A stretch of 64,000 nucleotides of DNA from Liopterus haemorrhoidalis. Its lineage: Eukaryota > Arthropoda > Insecta > Coleoptera > Dytiscidae. Positions within the stretch are counted from its first letter, which is position 1. Each line of letters begins with the position of its first letter. Under the pieces are notes generated by a model. That model had not been told where the DNA came from. It did no database searches and saw only the letters and a list, made by a program, of their open reading frames with translations. The stretch spans positions 18,106,879 through 18,170,878 of the forward strand of contig OZ020622.1 in the NCBI GenBank assembly GCA_963971575.1, written 5' to 3'. Positions 21,413 to 32,209 of the stretch are shown here, one piece after another. The translations under genes were made by a program, and so were the position numbers.

Positions 21413-22013
21413 CCTTTAAGCATACTGAAGGACGCCACACTCACCCGAAGTGGCACAACCATATAGTCTAAGAACCATGGACCAGTCTGCCTCAGACACC
21501 AAAATTGTTCCGCACGGCCTACTATTTAATACTCGGGGACGTAAAAAGACCAAATTTTGTTTTTAATAAATTTTATTTTAAAACCAAATACATTACATAT
21601 ATACATTATCATTAAGGGTATCATTAAACTCTAAAATATATGAAAATTAACAAAATTCCATACCTAGATAAAGAGAGCATGTTGTCGACATTTAATTAAA
21701 TTATCTGCTATTTCTTATTCCCCTTATTTCATCAACGTTCCTTTATATCAGTTATATCTTAAAAACTCATTCCTTATGTTTCCATTTTTTTTTTTACATT
21801 ATTCTTTGGTATAACTTCATAAAAAAAGCAATTATTATGCTACATTTAGTAATACTAGGTCCAGAGGTTTTCAAACATTATTATAATATATTTATTTTAT
21901 CATAAATTATAAAACATAGGTTTATAGAACCTAACTTTTTGAAAATGTATTCGTAAATATTTAAAATTTAAAAAATCATGGTCAAATAATATAAAATATA
22001 TTTAAGAACTCTT
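21413..22013. other. Unassigned sequence
   Basis: AT-rich, no gene or repeat recognised. Confidence 0.4.
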
Positions 22014-22502
22014 GCTACGTTCACAACCTCGAAATTATAATTAACGTTATATTAGTATTTAACATTAAATTTGTACGTAGAAATTAAGTTATGTTCACAA
22101 TGTAAATTAAGACAATGACAGAAATTTCTATCTATTTCTACTTTCTCGATTGATATCTGACAGCTGTTTATATTTGGTAATGAGGTTTTGAGTGTTTTAT
22201 AGTTCTGAAAAGAATTAAAATAGAGGGAAAATTTATATCTATGTTCATAGAAACCAGTAAAGTATGGATAGAAAAAAAAAACAATATGGTCAAATTTTTA
22301 GGTTAAGACAAATGCTTACTACGCTCGCGTCAATTATAAATTAACGTAAAGGTTTGTAGCTTGCAAACTCTAATTTTTAATTTATAAGTATAAGTATTAA
22401 TATAGAAGGTAGTAGACGATAACGTACAGTTACCTATGACAAAAATTTATGTTAATTTTAAATACTAATTCTAATTTCCAATTTCTAGGTTGTGAAAGCA
22501 GC
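22014..22502. mobile_element. TIR-bounded repeat J
   Basis: Ends GCTACGTTCACAACCTCGAA and, inverted, GCTGCTTTCACAACCTAGAA; similarity continues for about 30 bp. 489 bp, AT-rich, non-coding. No clear target duplication. Confidence 0.6.
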
Positions 22503-22649
22503 ATAAGTATCGAAAACAGGCTCGAGTGGATTGCAAACGGATCAAGTGGCAGGAGTTACTGAAGACAGCTAGGATCCACAAAGAAATGTAACGCTACGGA
22601 GTAAGCAGGGGCGGATTTCTCATGACGCTAATGACGCTCCAGTGTCGGG

Positions 22650-23230
22650 CCCCTGACAATATGGGACCCCCAAAAGTGCCCTCGAATCACCTTTCGAACT
22701 TATACATACAAGCACGAGTATGTGCAAAATATAAGCATTATTACGCAGGGCACTAGGAAAGTTTTGTTGTACAACGTAATTTTTTACAGCTTTCAAATAA
22801 TTTCCATTCCGCTCTATGCACTTATACATTCGTCGAAACCAGTCTTCAAACCTTTTTCCCCACTTTGCCATCGGAACTGAATCACATTATTCATCCCACG
22901 GGGCTAATAGCTGGTGTTCCTTAGCCAAACGGCGACCTTTTAGTTAATCTTTGACGTTGGGAAACAATCCAAAAGCTCATGGCTCAAGATCTGGACTATA
23001 CTATTATGTTGTTACAGAGGATATTAATTGTAATCCTGAATTTTCCAAAAAATTAGCTCATTGTTGTTTTTGATTACGGTACCCAAAGCGTATAAATCTT
23101 TCTAATTTACCATGTAGAATTGTATGTAAAGCTGGTAAATTAATCTTGAGGGTTTCCTCTATCTGCCTGTATGTTATATGGCAATTACTTGATCAATTTT
23201 TTAACAACAGCTACATTTTTATGTAGTTCA
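22650..23230 (-). pseudogene. mariner transposase relic, internally deleted
   Basis: Minus strand: an N-terminal HTH piece (TYRQIEETLKINLPALHTIL) at about 23190-23120, then directly the C-terminal part (PDLEP then stop, AFGLFPNVKD, and KWGKRFEDWFRRMYKCIERN). The catalytic core between them is deleted, the last catalytic Asp region is mutated, and stops interrupt it. Confidence 0.8.
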
Positions 23231-23347
23231 ACATGTCTTATATTTCCATCTTTCTCTTCCACGACTTACAGTGAAGATTTTTTTTCTTGAATCACACGTT
23301 AGTTTGGTTATAAACATAAAACCCAAAGCTTTAAGAAGAATATCATA

Positions 23348-23724
23348 GAGTACGTTCAAGTTAACTTCATCACAGGCGAATATTACCAGTCACTTGCGCA
23401 GAAACCAAATTTCGTCCATTACATTACCAACAACTAGCTTAACACATTTCAGTGGCGTCACTTACTTTGATTTGCGTTTAACTACGCGTATTGTGCGATG
23501 TTATTTGTTTATTTCCGTTATTATTATTTATTTCTCGTACGTTTCAAGGTATACCGTGTACTAAAATGAGTAAAAATGTATTTGAAATACATGATTTTGT
23601 GTGTTTACTTTCCACAACAATTATGTAAAACCCTAATGTACGTCAATGTGGTCAGCTGTTATCTCGCGCAGAATTGGTAACGTAATTTATGATACCCTGT
23701 GATAAAGTTAAGATGAACGTACTC
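23348..23724. mobile_element. MITE K, Tc1/mariner type
   Basis: 377 bp with inverted ends GAGTACGTTCAAGTTAACTT and GAGTACGTTCATCTTAACTT between TA dinucleotides (23346-23347 and 23725-23726). Non-coding. Confidence 0.8.
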
Positions 23725-23726
23725 TA

Positions 23727-24129
23727 AGTCAATCTGACATATACAATAATATGTCAGAATGCTGAATCGGCATGTAAACATGGTAAATATGGCAATACTG
23801 CCAATAACAGCAAAATAAAAATCTTAATTTTAATTTAATAATAATTAACTAGTCAAAACTCTTGATAAGTAAAATCATAATGGTTTTTCATTAATATATA
23901 AGTTTATCAGGCGAGCATACAAGGTGGGGGGAGGGGTTCTTGGGCCCTAAACGCCCCAGGAACGAAAAAATCATGTACTTATTTAATAAAACCCAAGCAA
24001 TTCAGTACAGAAATCAGATTTTTCTCTAACAAAAATTAAATTAATATATAATCTTACCCTTCTCTGTATGATATCAATAATACAAATTTGATGAGGGGTG
24101 AATGATTGTGAAATGAGAGTAATGTAAAC
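23727..24129. other. Unassigned sequence
   Basis: Contains 'GGGGTTCTTGGGCCC' and 'CGCCCCAGG' near 23930-23960, perhaps a worn hAT end. No gene. Confidence 0.3.
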
Positions 24130-24250
24130 ATATTATTCTCGCCCGAATAATATCACCAACGGAGAATCAAACTACCGACCGCACAATCCAGACTGTTTTC
24201 ACTAGTCCAAACTGTATGACTTAATGCGCTCGGCCACTCCGTTGGCTAAA
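24130..24250 (-). repeat. tRNA-derived SINE candidate (Leu/Ser-like head)
   Basis: On the minus strand 'GGAGTGGCCGAGCGCATTAA' fits a class II tRNA start and A box. About 45 nt later comes a B-box-like 'GGTAGTTTGATTCTCC', with acceptor-like 'CCAACGGA' and 'TCCGTTGG' pairing. The arms are too degenerate for a working tRNA, so it is a SINE head or tRNA pseudogene. Confidence 0.5.
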
Positions 24251-24255
24251 CAGAT

Positions 24256-24639
24256 ATTCTTTCGACTCGAGCCTGAGTCTACCCCTATAGTTGCTTGCAC
24301 AGTATCTAAAGATGAAAATTGTGCTGTATCCTAGTACTGAGAGTTGTGCCAGATTTGTACCAGCGTTCTTATGTACCATAGATTGTACCAAAGAGCCACG
24401 TCAACTCAAAAACTTGATGAGTTTGAAAAAAAAAAATCCTTTAACTTACTGAAAACCTCTGTTCTATTCTATTTGAGAACCAGTATTTGTAATATCAATA
24501 CTTTTTTTGGAAATAACTATTGTAAAGTTCTTTCACAATAACTTTGCAATGACGTTGTAGTTGATAAATCTGCTGTGTTGCCAGCTATTTGTTTACAAAT
24601 GTCAAAAAAGTTAAGTTATATTCAATCACTTCTTTGATT
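24256..24639. other. Unassigned sequence
   Basis: No recognisable gene or repeat. Confidence 0.35.
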
Positions 24640-24885
24640 GAAAACCTGTATTTCTTAAGGAGTTTTAGCCCAGACCACCGGTTTTACAAGCCCTAAAAAG
24701 TACGCCCTAAATTCCCCTTAATTCAGAGATTCAGGTACTCATTTAAGAGAAGGCTGTGTGGGCCTAAGGTTGCAGCGGCCAAGATGTTTTTGAAAAATCT
24801 TTTGCCCGTACTGGGGATCGATCTCACGATCACACACTTAAAAAGCTAGTGAGTTGACACTAAAGAAACCACTCCTGGGAGTAAA
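24640..24885 (-). repeat. tRNA-derived SINE candidate
   Basis: The minus-strand head at 24885-24810 contains a B box 'GAGATCGATCCCC' preceded by an anticodon-arm-like stretch. A body of about 160 bp follows ('CTTGGCCGCTGCAACC'). Confidence 0.45.
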
Positions 24886-25717
24886 GGGATAAATCTGAAT
24901 TATGATATAGTTAAAAAAGGTGAAATATTTTATTATTCGAATACAAATTTTATATATAATATGATACTTTCTTTTAATTGCTTAAGATGTTGTAACGTAG
25001 GAAAGGTCTTCCGATCTTTGGAAACCAAATGTAGCGACTAAGTAATACTTGCATGTTATTTACATTACATTATAACATTGGCAACTAAATTAGCCAGGTA
25101 TGACGTCATTTCATAGTTATTGTGAATGAACTTTAGTTACTAACTTAATGTAAAAACAGGAACATGAATTTTAAATGTTTAAAACGCAGTTTTCTGTTTT
25201 TTTTTTTTTATTGATTTTTATTTTTAATTATTTTATTTTAAAATGAAGCGTTCAAAACTGAAACGTCTATTTTCAAGCCTCTTGTGTAGATATGTAATTA
25301 TCGTTTCTGAATTCAATTCGATGTCTGGTGACTTCACATCATGCTGTGTTGCAGTACTGTTGTGTTTAAATAGTTGCATAAGTAAAAGAAGTGAGGAAAA
25401 TTCATATTTTCATTTCTAAGCTAATAAATTTTATTAGTTTTCTCCAATATAGAATAATCTTCTAACTACTGGTGTGCTGGATAGCCGTGCCCATATCCGT
25501 GGATGATTTGGAAAAAATAAAAATCCGTATCAGGGTCTGTATCCATATCTCCAAGGCGGATTTTTTAACGGATATTATATAGATAAATTCGATTTAGTTT
25601 CCATACAAGTTTGCGATTAAAAATGCTCAAAGTAGTGTAACTTTTACTCTGACGTTTAAGTTTATATTTAATCGAGCAGCATATTACTATAAGTTTAAAG
25701 TCCATTCTACATTATTC
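24886..25717. other. Unassigned AT-rich sequence
   Basis: Nothing supported; 'ATCCGTATCAGGG' with inverse-like 'AACGGATATT' at 25530-25575 may be a worn element. Confidence 0.3.
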
Positions 25718-25915
25718 CATGAGTTCAAAAAGTAATTATATAAGGGTTGGCTATGGAAAACTAAAATAATGTCTACTGAATTAAGCTGAAAAGCTTTAGA
25801 ATTAACTAACTGTCATAACTATTGTTGTTGTCATAAGTTATTTATTGTTATATAAAGCTTGCAGTAGACATTATTTTATTAGCCAACCCTTATGTACTTA
25901 CTTTTTGAACTCATG
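25718..25915. repeat. Diverged inverted repeat, about 55-bp arms
   Basis: Left arm 25718-25778 and right arm 25862-25915 share 'CATGAGTTCAAAAAGTAA', 'AAGGGTTGGCTA' and 'AAAATAATGTCTACTG' in inverted order, with small indels and an 83-nt spacer. Probably a foldback MITE. Confidence 0.8.
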
Positions 25916-26338
25916 CTACTTTTTTAAATACTATCCAACTCTGACGTCATTTCAACTTTTGATACTACAGAATATAGTGGGGAAAAAAATAAGAGATAAC
26001 GATACCTTCCATCTTTTATTACTTTGTGATACTCTTAACTGCCAACTTAAAAAATTCTAGGTTCAGGTGACAGACAACAGTTTGGTTATAGAAACAATTC
26101 TAGTAACCAATTTATAAATATTGTTTAATTGTGCTAAGTTTATATTTAATTATATATTCTAAATAAACTTCTTATCAACTTAATAAACTTCTAAAAGATA
26201 AGCTGTAAACAAAAACTAAAAAGTTGGTAGTTGGTACGACAGAGAAGTATACATCTGTCATCCAAAAATTTGACCGGATGTAGTTTTGAAAATAGTGTAG
26301 TTTGTAGTGTAGCATCGAAAGTTGGAAGGAAGAATTGT
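25916..26338. other. Unassigned sequence
   Basis: No gene or repeat recognised. Confidence 0.35.
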
Positions 26339-26411
26339 GTTTCACATTATACTTTTTACGTCAGTACTACGCAAAAAATCTGTAGTGCTTCGCAAAAAAG
26401 TATAATGTAAA
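26339..26411. repeat. Imperfect hairpin
   Basis: 'ACATTATACTTTTT' pairs exactly with 'AAAAAGTATAATGT', with further partial pairing inside. About 72 nt in all. Confidence 0.65.
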
Positions 26412-26454
26412 ACGGACTTTAGTCTAGTATATATTAAATCGCTACTCCCAGGAA

Positions 26455-26590
26455 TATCAGTAAACTATCCATTTCGGTGGAAGGACCTGTACCAAAAATT
26501 GATCAAATTGAGATATTCACATCCAGAGCTTAAATATGAAATTTATTAATAATCCGTTCAACCGACTTTGCTCTACTCGCGTCCACAGTT
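26455..26590 (+). repeat. Repeat family A, decayed copy 5
   Basis: Keeps the order 'ACCAAAAATTGATCAA', 'GAGCTTAAATATGAA', 'TTTGCTCTACTCG' seen in copies 2-4, with many changes; the microsatellite is absent. Confidence 0.65.
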
Positions 26591-26944
26591 CGATATCACG
26601 TTAAAAACAGTTGATTGTTAAAAAGAAAGAAGACGGGAACTTTGAAGTCACGGCCGCAGGACTTTTGGTGTAGAATACGTCGCGTGGCAGTTAGAAATAA
26701 GTGAATGCACAGAGCTTAGGTTTAGAGAGATTTTTTGAGCTGTCTAATCAAGGTTTCTGACAGATATTATTATAGATATCGATAGATCTAGTGTAGACAA
26801 AACGATTGACACCACACAGCACGTGCTACCAGGTCGAAGTCCCGAGTTATACTAATTTTAACGCGTGCGTCGAGCGCCGATTTTACCACAAAACAGCGGA
26901 TGCGCTGGTCACTATTGGGCTCAACAATGACCGATAGCCGATGT
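26591..26944. other. Unassigned sequence
   Basis: Nothing recognised; slightly GC-richer at 26800-26940. Confidence 0.35.
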
Positions 26945-27050
26945 AGCTTTTGGCCATCTTGTTTAGCAAAAGCACACTTCAATCGTTAAAAAGTAAGCTA
27001 GTCACAATATTAGAAAATAAAAATTCCGTTTAGTCCAGCTTAAACGTTTG
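26945..27050 (+). mobile_element. MITE family F, copy 4 (right half)
   Basis: Retains 'TTGTTTAGCAAAAGC', 'AAAATAAAAATTCCGTTTAG' and 'AGCTTAAACG'. The left end is missing. Confidence 0.6.
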
Positions 27051-27993
27051 GAATAGCTTATACAATAAATGATGATAAATAGTGAAAATATGAATTATCC
27101 TCAAAAAAGAAAGAAAATATATTTGTTGTAATTTTTACATAGTGTTACATTTCTTAATATAAAAAATTATATACAGGGTGTTTAGTAAATGTTAACATAA
27201 ACAACCCATGTTTATTTTATTTTAAATTAAAATTACATCAATAAAATACATTAATATACAGCTAGGTTTACACCATAACAACATTCATATAGCTATATAA
27301 GTACGTTGGAAAGGGTACTTTTTAGAGGGGGGGTGGGTAATGTTTTACAAGTGTTTTTGCATTGCAGTTTTGGTGTAAGTGATTAATTGCGTTTCCTTTT
27401 ACTTCTCTTACTTATTCTATATCACATGCATGCCCTCATATGGCGAAATTTGTAATATACAGGGGGGGGGGGGGGTTAAATTACTACATGCTATAAGATA
27501 ATTACATTTCGAAATTTTAAATTCAAATGACTGAAAATATTCTGTATACCTGAAATATCTAAAAAGACATCAGCATAACTTGAGAAAAGAACTGCCTTTT
27601 GTTTGGAGCATCATGAAGAGTAGTTAGGGAGACCAGTGTTTCTCCACCGGAGGTTCACGCGAGTTGCGTCAAAGGGATTTGCGAATCAAAAAACTTTTTT
27701 TTTATCTCAAAAATAAAAAATTTATTATTTTATCTACGACTATCAAATAATAAATGTTATGTGTCCAACTGTAAATACATAATGCTGTTTATATTGCAAC
27801 AAGTGTAAAAAAGTGACGCGCATGCGTGCGCACTCGTTACAAATTAACGATTTTTCACAATTTTTTTTTTAGTAAGTTAGTTGATTATTTAAAATGTTTG
27901 TCGCTCAGCAATGATGACTATTTGCGCCTCACACAGTCCATATTTATAATTAGAACATTGTTTAAAAGTTAGAATAAATAAAACAATAAATAA
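27051..27993. other. Unassigned sequence with a G-run
   Basis: A 'CAGGGTGTTTAGTAAA' block beside TA at 27175 may be a transposon end; a run of about 15 G at 27462-27476. No gene. Confidence 0.35.
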
Positions 27994-28159
27994 TACTCCC
28001 TCCGTCCGAAAATATGGTACAGTCCATCTATTTAAGCCTAGCAGATGACCTTGGGTGCGCAGTAGCAATCACTAGAAATTGGAGTGGGGACGTCAGTTGA
28101 CTTCAGACTGTCTTGCTGCAAGCATCAGTGAAAGTACATTCGGATGAAAAAGTAAAATG

Positions 28160-28620
28160 GAATTTAGGACGAAATTATGCGGGCGCGTAAACCATAGTCA
28201 GTGTAAGGAGATTATTAGTAATGTGATTGATTTTAAGCTGCAGCAGGGAACGTGAATATACCTTTGAAGAATATTTTGGATCGAGTTTCAGCGTGCACAG
28301 GCGTTTCTGCAAGAAGTTTAAGTAGATTTAACAAGAAAAAAAAAAGTGTCTGCAGGTTAGACAAGTTAAAAGTTGTAATACAATATAACTTTAATACAAA
28401 GATGAGACACGGACGGAACAAATATTTTGAACAAAAGAAATCCGAAATTTCACGTTCTAAATTAACAATCATAATAGATATCTTTGTTATAAGACGCAAC
28501 AAAGCTGTTCAACAAAAACATTTATTTTGTTTGGTAAACTTAGTTCAGTTCTTAACAGGCTTTTCATTTTTATTTCATTGCTATATTATTTATACATTAT
28601 TATTTTCTAAATTCAGGTGA
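28160..28620 (+). pseudogene. Family O transposase, N-terminal relic
   Basis: A decayed plus-strand frame with LDRVSACTGVSARSLSRFN, an HTH of the kind that starts some IS630/Tc1/mariner transposases, then a basic region and FEQKK. No catalytic motif. The assignment rests on this HTH and its place 160 bp inside the left terminal repeat. Confidence 0.55.
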
Positions 28621-29064
28621 ATGTTCCACATTTTCGTCACGTAGAAAACAGAAAGAAAGAAGTGAACAGAAAATATGAAATATAAAAAGTAATCCATTAA
28701 ATTGTGAAAAAAAATAATATTTTGATGAAAACTTGTGTCTCGTACTGTACAGTCCAAGCGCTCGACCCTCTCTTTCTTTCCAAATGCGTTCTTCCTCTGC
28801 GCGAAACTGATTTCCCACACGCCAGTACTAAATAGATTTGCTGTATACGTTTTGATTTTTTTCTTGTCCGAAAATATGATATACCTTTACAATTTTAATT
28901 AATTAGAATGATTTTATTTATGAGGTAGTTACAAATCAGGATCGTCTTATGAATTGTAAGGGCCCTAGGCCATGGGTATTTAATGAGCCCTCCTCCCAGG
29001 AGAAGTCAATTCAAATTAAGAAAAAATATTGCAATTTAAGCGATTACAACGGTTTTGAGATCTA

Positions 29065-29491
29065 CCGTATTTCTCGGACCATAAGGCGTTGCTTATACCG
29101 CATTTCTTTCAAAACTTTATAATCGTCTTTTCTTTTACAGCTACCGTGAATATTTTACCCAGGTACATACTTCTGAATTTATCGGGCATTTCACATGCCC
29201 TGTTGCTGTAACATCGTGATTTGGCTTTATCATTCATTTGTTCCACTCTTCCCGCATAAAATTATTAATTGGTTTATTAATCGACACATAGGCCTCCAGA
29301 AATGAAAGCTAATTCTATATTCATTTCTATTATATTTTCTTGGTTGATTCTGCTTGCGGTCTGAATTGATTCCACACTAACATCGCACACTTTTTAAAAA
29401 ACTCACCTATACCGTCGAACCATAAGACACACGCCAATTTCAGTCGATTTTTCTGCGTAAAAAAGTGCGTCTTATGGTCCGAAAAATACGG
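29065..29491. mobile_element. MITE family H, copy 2 (complete)
   Basis: 427 bp. Terminal repeats CCGTATTTCTCGGACCATAA / CCGTATTTTTCGGACCATAA between TA dinucleotides (29063-29064, 29492-29493). The interior aligns with 8095-8467. No ORF. Confidence 0.88.
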
Positions 29492-29534
29492 TAATTTTTA
29501 ACCTTGATTATTCATTACCGCTATACTAAAATTA

Positions 29535-30433
29535 TTGGTTGATGCAAAATTAACGACGATATTTTTGGAGTTTTTATTTTAAGTTGAAAAATGACGCTTG
29601 TTTTATTTATAATTAAAAAATATTCGTCTGTTTTTAGGTGAAATTTTTTTTATTTATCTCCGCTTATTATTACCGCTTCGAGCATGCTCTACCACTTCGA
29701 GAAAGGATGGAAGCGGTACAGTTACTTCGCGATCTCAACGAGATTTTCGACAAAGGAAATCAGTTAAAAACAAGTTGAAATATGGTTCCACAAGTTAAAA
29801 TTGGGTGACGCAAGCCTTAAGGATGATGAAGTAAGAGGACGGTCATCGGATTTCTACGATCAGGCACTTTTGTCAGCCGTGGAAGAGAACGAATCCACGA
29901 TCGTCCGTTGCCTTAAAAAGCTTGGAAAAGTGTGGAAATTGGCTGGATGGGTGCCTCGTGAACTCTCCGACAACAACAAAGCCGATCGAGTTCGAATTTT
30001 TACCGAATTGCTGCAGAGAAACGAGCAATCGTCATTTTTGAAGAATCTTGTAACTGGTGATAAATCGTGGTTGCCCTTCAAAACGTCAAAAGAAAGAAAA
30101 TGTATCTCCGGGTGAAACACCGAAAGGTATACCAAAAGGTACCCACAGTAAGAAGGCAATGTGGTGCGTATGGTGGGACAGAAGCGGAATCATCCATTGG
30201 GAGATCATTGCAAACGGCAATTGCTTTTGGTAGAATGAAGATGATGAGCGTCAACAGAAGCGGATTCCGCACTAAAAGGGCAAACGGCAATTCAACATCA
30301 ACAGCGACGTCTATCTGGCTTAGCTCGATCGTCCCCATACAGCAATAAATCGTCTCAGTACAGCAATTTTTTTGCTGAATAAACATGTATACAAAAAAAA
30401 AAAAAAATCGTCGTTAATTCTGCATCAACCCGA
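29535..30433 (+). mobile_element. mariner element, internally deleted, with TIRs
   Basis: 899 bp between TA duplications. Ends share GTTGATGCA-AATTAACGACGAT in inverted orientation. It encodes a broken mariner transposase: WFHKLKLGDASLKDDE, then GWVPRELSDNNKADRVRIFT and VTGDKSWL (first catalytic Asp). The frame decays through WCVWWDRSG, and the rest of the catalytic domain is deleted. Confidence 0.92.
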
Positions 30434-30699
30434 TACATTTCACATACATAAATTCTATAATGCCGAACAGGAGTTCGTCTGAAATATGAATTTCCTGGTA
30501 TATTTATAATGTTAATGTTATTCATTTTGTTATTTATTTATTTATTTGTAAAATCAGTAACTTTACAAAATAAAATTAAGACCGGCGACCGGGCCCCTTA
30601 TATAAGCGGGCCATAGGCCATGGCCTCGTTGGCCTAGGCGAATAAACGATCCTGTTACAAATATCTAGTAAAACAAAGAATAATACAAATGGTTGTAAT

Positions 30700-31200
30700 T
30701 TAACAAGGACGTGGCTGTCTCCATAGCTTGCATGGAACATGATAATTTTGTTTATAATCATCCCTTACGATGAAGTTTTGTCTTATTAATGTGTGGAATC
30801 TTACAGGAATTGCTTTTGCTAACATGGTTGCTTCTAGACAATTTTGCAATGTTAGAAAAACATTATCAAGGGTTTGTATGTTTAATACATTAAATACATT
30901 TTGCACGCATTCAATCAGTTCGTCGATTGTATTCGGTGAAGCTGTATGTTGTAAGGATTGTATAGAATTGAAAAAGCCAAGATCCCGATTAAAATCTAGA
31001 GTATTTATCGGTTGTGATTTAAGTTGATTTGGAACTTCTTCCTTACAATTCAACACAATTTTGATCAGAATTTGCCATTTTGTTAGAACAGCGGGTGTCA
31101 CTTTAATTTGTCTAAAATACGCGATTTTTTTCTGTGAGTTTATTTTGACATATGCAAAACTATTTGCGCGCCATTTATTTATTAGTTGCCTAGCAACCAC
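30700..31200 (-). pseudogene. DD39D-like mariner transposase C-terminus, inverted
   Basis: Minus-strand frame with NQLKSQPINTLDFNRDLGFF, then NSIQSLQ and TIDELIECVQNVF...DNVFLTLQNC. From memory this is the C-terminal pattern of plant-type mariner transposases ('QP.NSPDLN..DLGFF.SIQSLQ'). The usual 'NSPDLN' reads NTLDFN here. It runs from the right TIR inward, opposite to the N-terminal relic in the same element. Confidence 0.7.
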
Positions 31201-31300
31201 TTATTTTGAAATAAAAACAAAAAAAGATCAAGATAATAATATTTTCGTTAATCCCACATTTTTTAAATTATGTATACCATATTTTCGGATGGAGGGAGTA

Positions 31301-32209
31301 TTATTTTAAATATTGTTGTATAATACAATCAGCTGATGGTTAAAGTTAAACAATTGACACTCGGAATTTCTATGTTTATAAATTATATTTACTGATTTTT
31401 TAATAATAAAACTATATAGTTGTAGATAAAATAATGTATTTGACTCACATATAATGGTTAGTGGGCAGCTTCCACGAAACCAACTTTATGCTAGAGCTAT
31501 ACTAACGATATTTTTAGATAACAAAGCACACATTTTTTTCAGTCTGTTGATGTTAACAATTTTTTATATTCTTGATTATATTTTAATTTCAACCCTATAA
31601 GAAATCCTTTTTATACATTTGAGCACGTTTTTTGAATTCCGTTCTTTTAGAAAGCAGGGTAGGATTTTCCAAATAAAAGAGGAAAGTTTTCAACAACTTT
31701 TATTGGAAATTTTAGGCATTATTCCTTTTTTATTTGGTTTTGTGCGCCAATAAATGCTTTTTAAGCACCAGTATATAATATTTTAAAAATATTTTATATT
31801 TTAAATTGAAAATCTCATTTATTTTTTTGCTATCGAATATTTGAAACATGATTAGTTCTCTAAAATTTAACAAAAAAATAATTTATGTACCATATTAATT
31901 GAGTGTTTCCCGACGCCTAATTGGTGACACTCTATGAAAGCTACGTAGTCAACCTGATACTTAAACGATTCGTAATAACGAGTTCTACAATGCTAGCAAA
32001 AACAGCGAACTAATACCGTAACACAGTGAAAGAAGTAACAATTTTTCTACTTCGAAATGTCGCAAAATTTGCAAAGAAAGTAAGATCGACAGAATGAAGA
32101 GCCATTGAACGACACCGGGCGAGCTTGGCGCTGGAGAGTATTGAAGCTATCTTGCGCAGTATCAACTTCGGCGCCAGTACTTTCACAGCAGAGCTGTTGA
32201 TGCCTATTA
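31301..32209. other. Unassigned sequence
   Basis: No gene; 32040-32200 is GC-richer with a plus-strand frame ...LALESIEAILRSINFGAS that I do not recognise. Confidence 0.35.

Larger units (their letters stand above)
28937..30654. mobile_element. Family P: hAT-like element with exact 8-bp duplication
   Basis: Ends CAGGATCGTCTTATG and, inverted, CAGGATCGTTTATTC; both have 'CCTAGGCCATGG'-type blocks just inside. TTACAAAT duplications at 28929-28936 and 30655-30662 are identical. Its bulk is later insertions: family H copy 2 and a mariner. Confidence 0.88.
27996..31298. mobile_element. Family O: mariner-type element with Stowaway-like ends, interrupted
   Basis: Terminal repeats CTCCCTCCGTCCGAAAATAT (left) and CTCCCTCCATCCGAAAATAT (right, inverted), about 25 bp, between TA duplications (27994-27995, 31299-31300). 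A hAT (28937-30654) sits inside. Without it the element is about 1.58 kb, near the usual mariner size. It carries N-terminal transposase sequence on plus and C-terminal sequence on minus. Confidence 0.85.

Noticed and set aside
22607..24887. A 2.3-kb hAT between CAGGGGCGG and the inverse CACTCCTG with GGAGTAAG/GGAGTAAA flanks
   Set aside because: The flanks match at seven of eight bases, but terminal similarity is short and the right end is better explained as a SINE head.
30067..30386. Overlapping frames of about 100 codons on both strands
   Set aside because: They are out-of-frame readings of the broken mariner transposase at 29535-30433.
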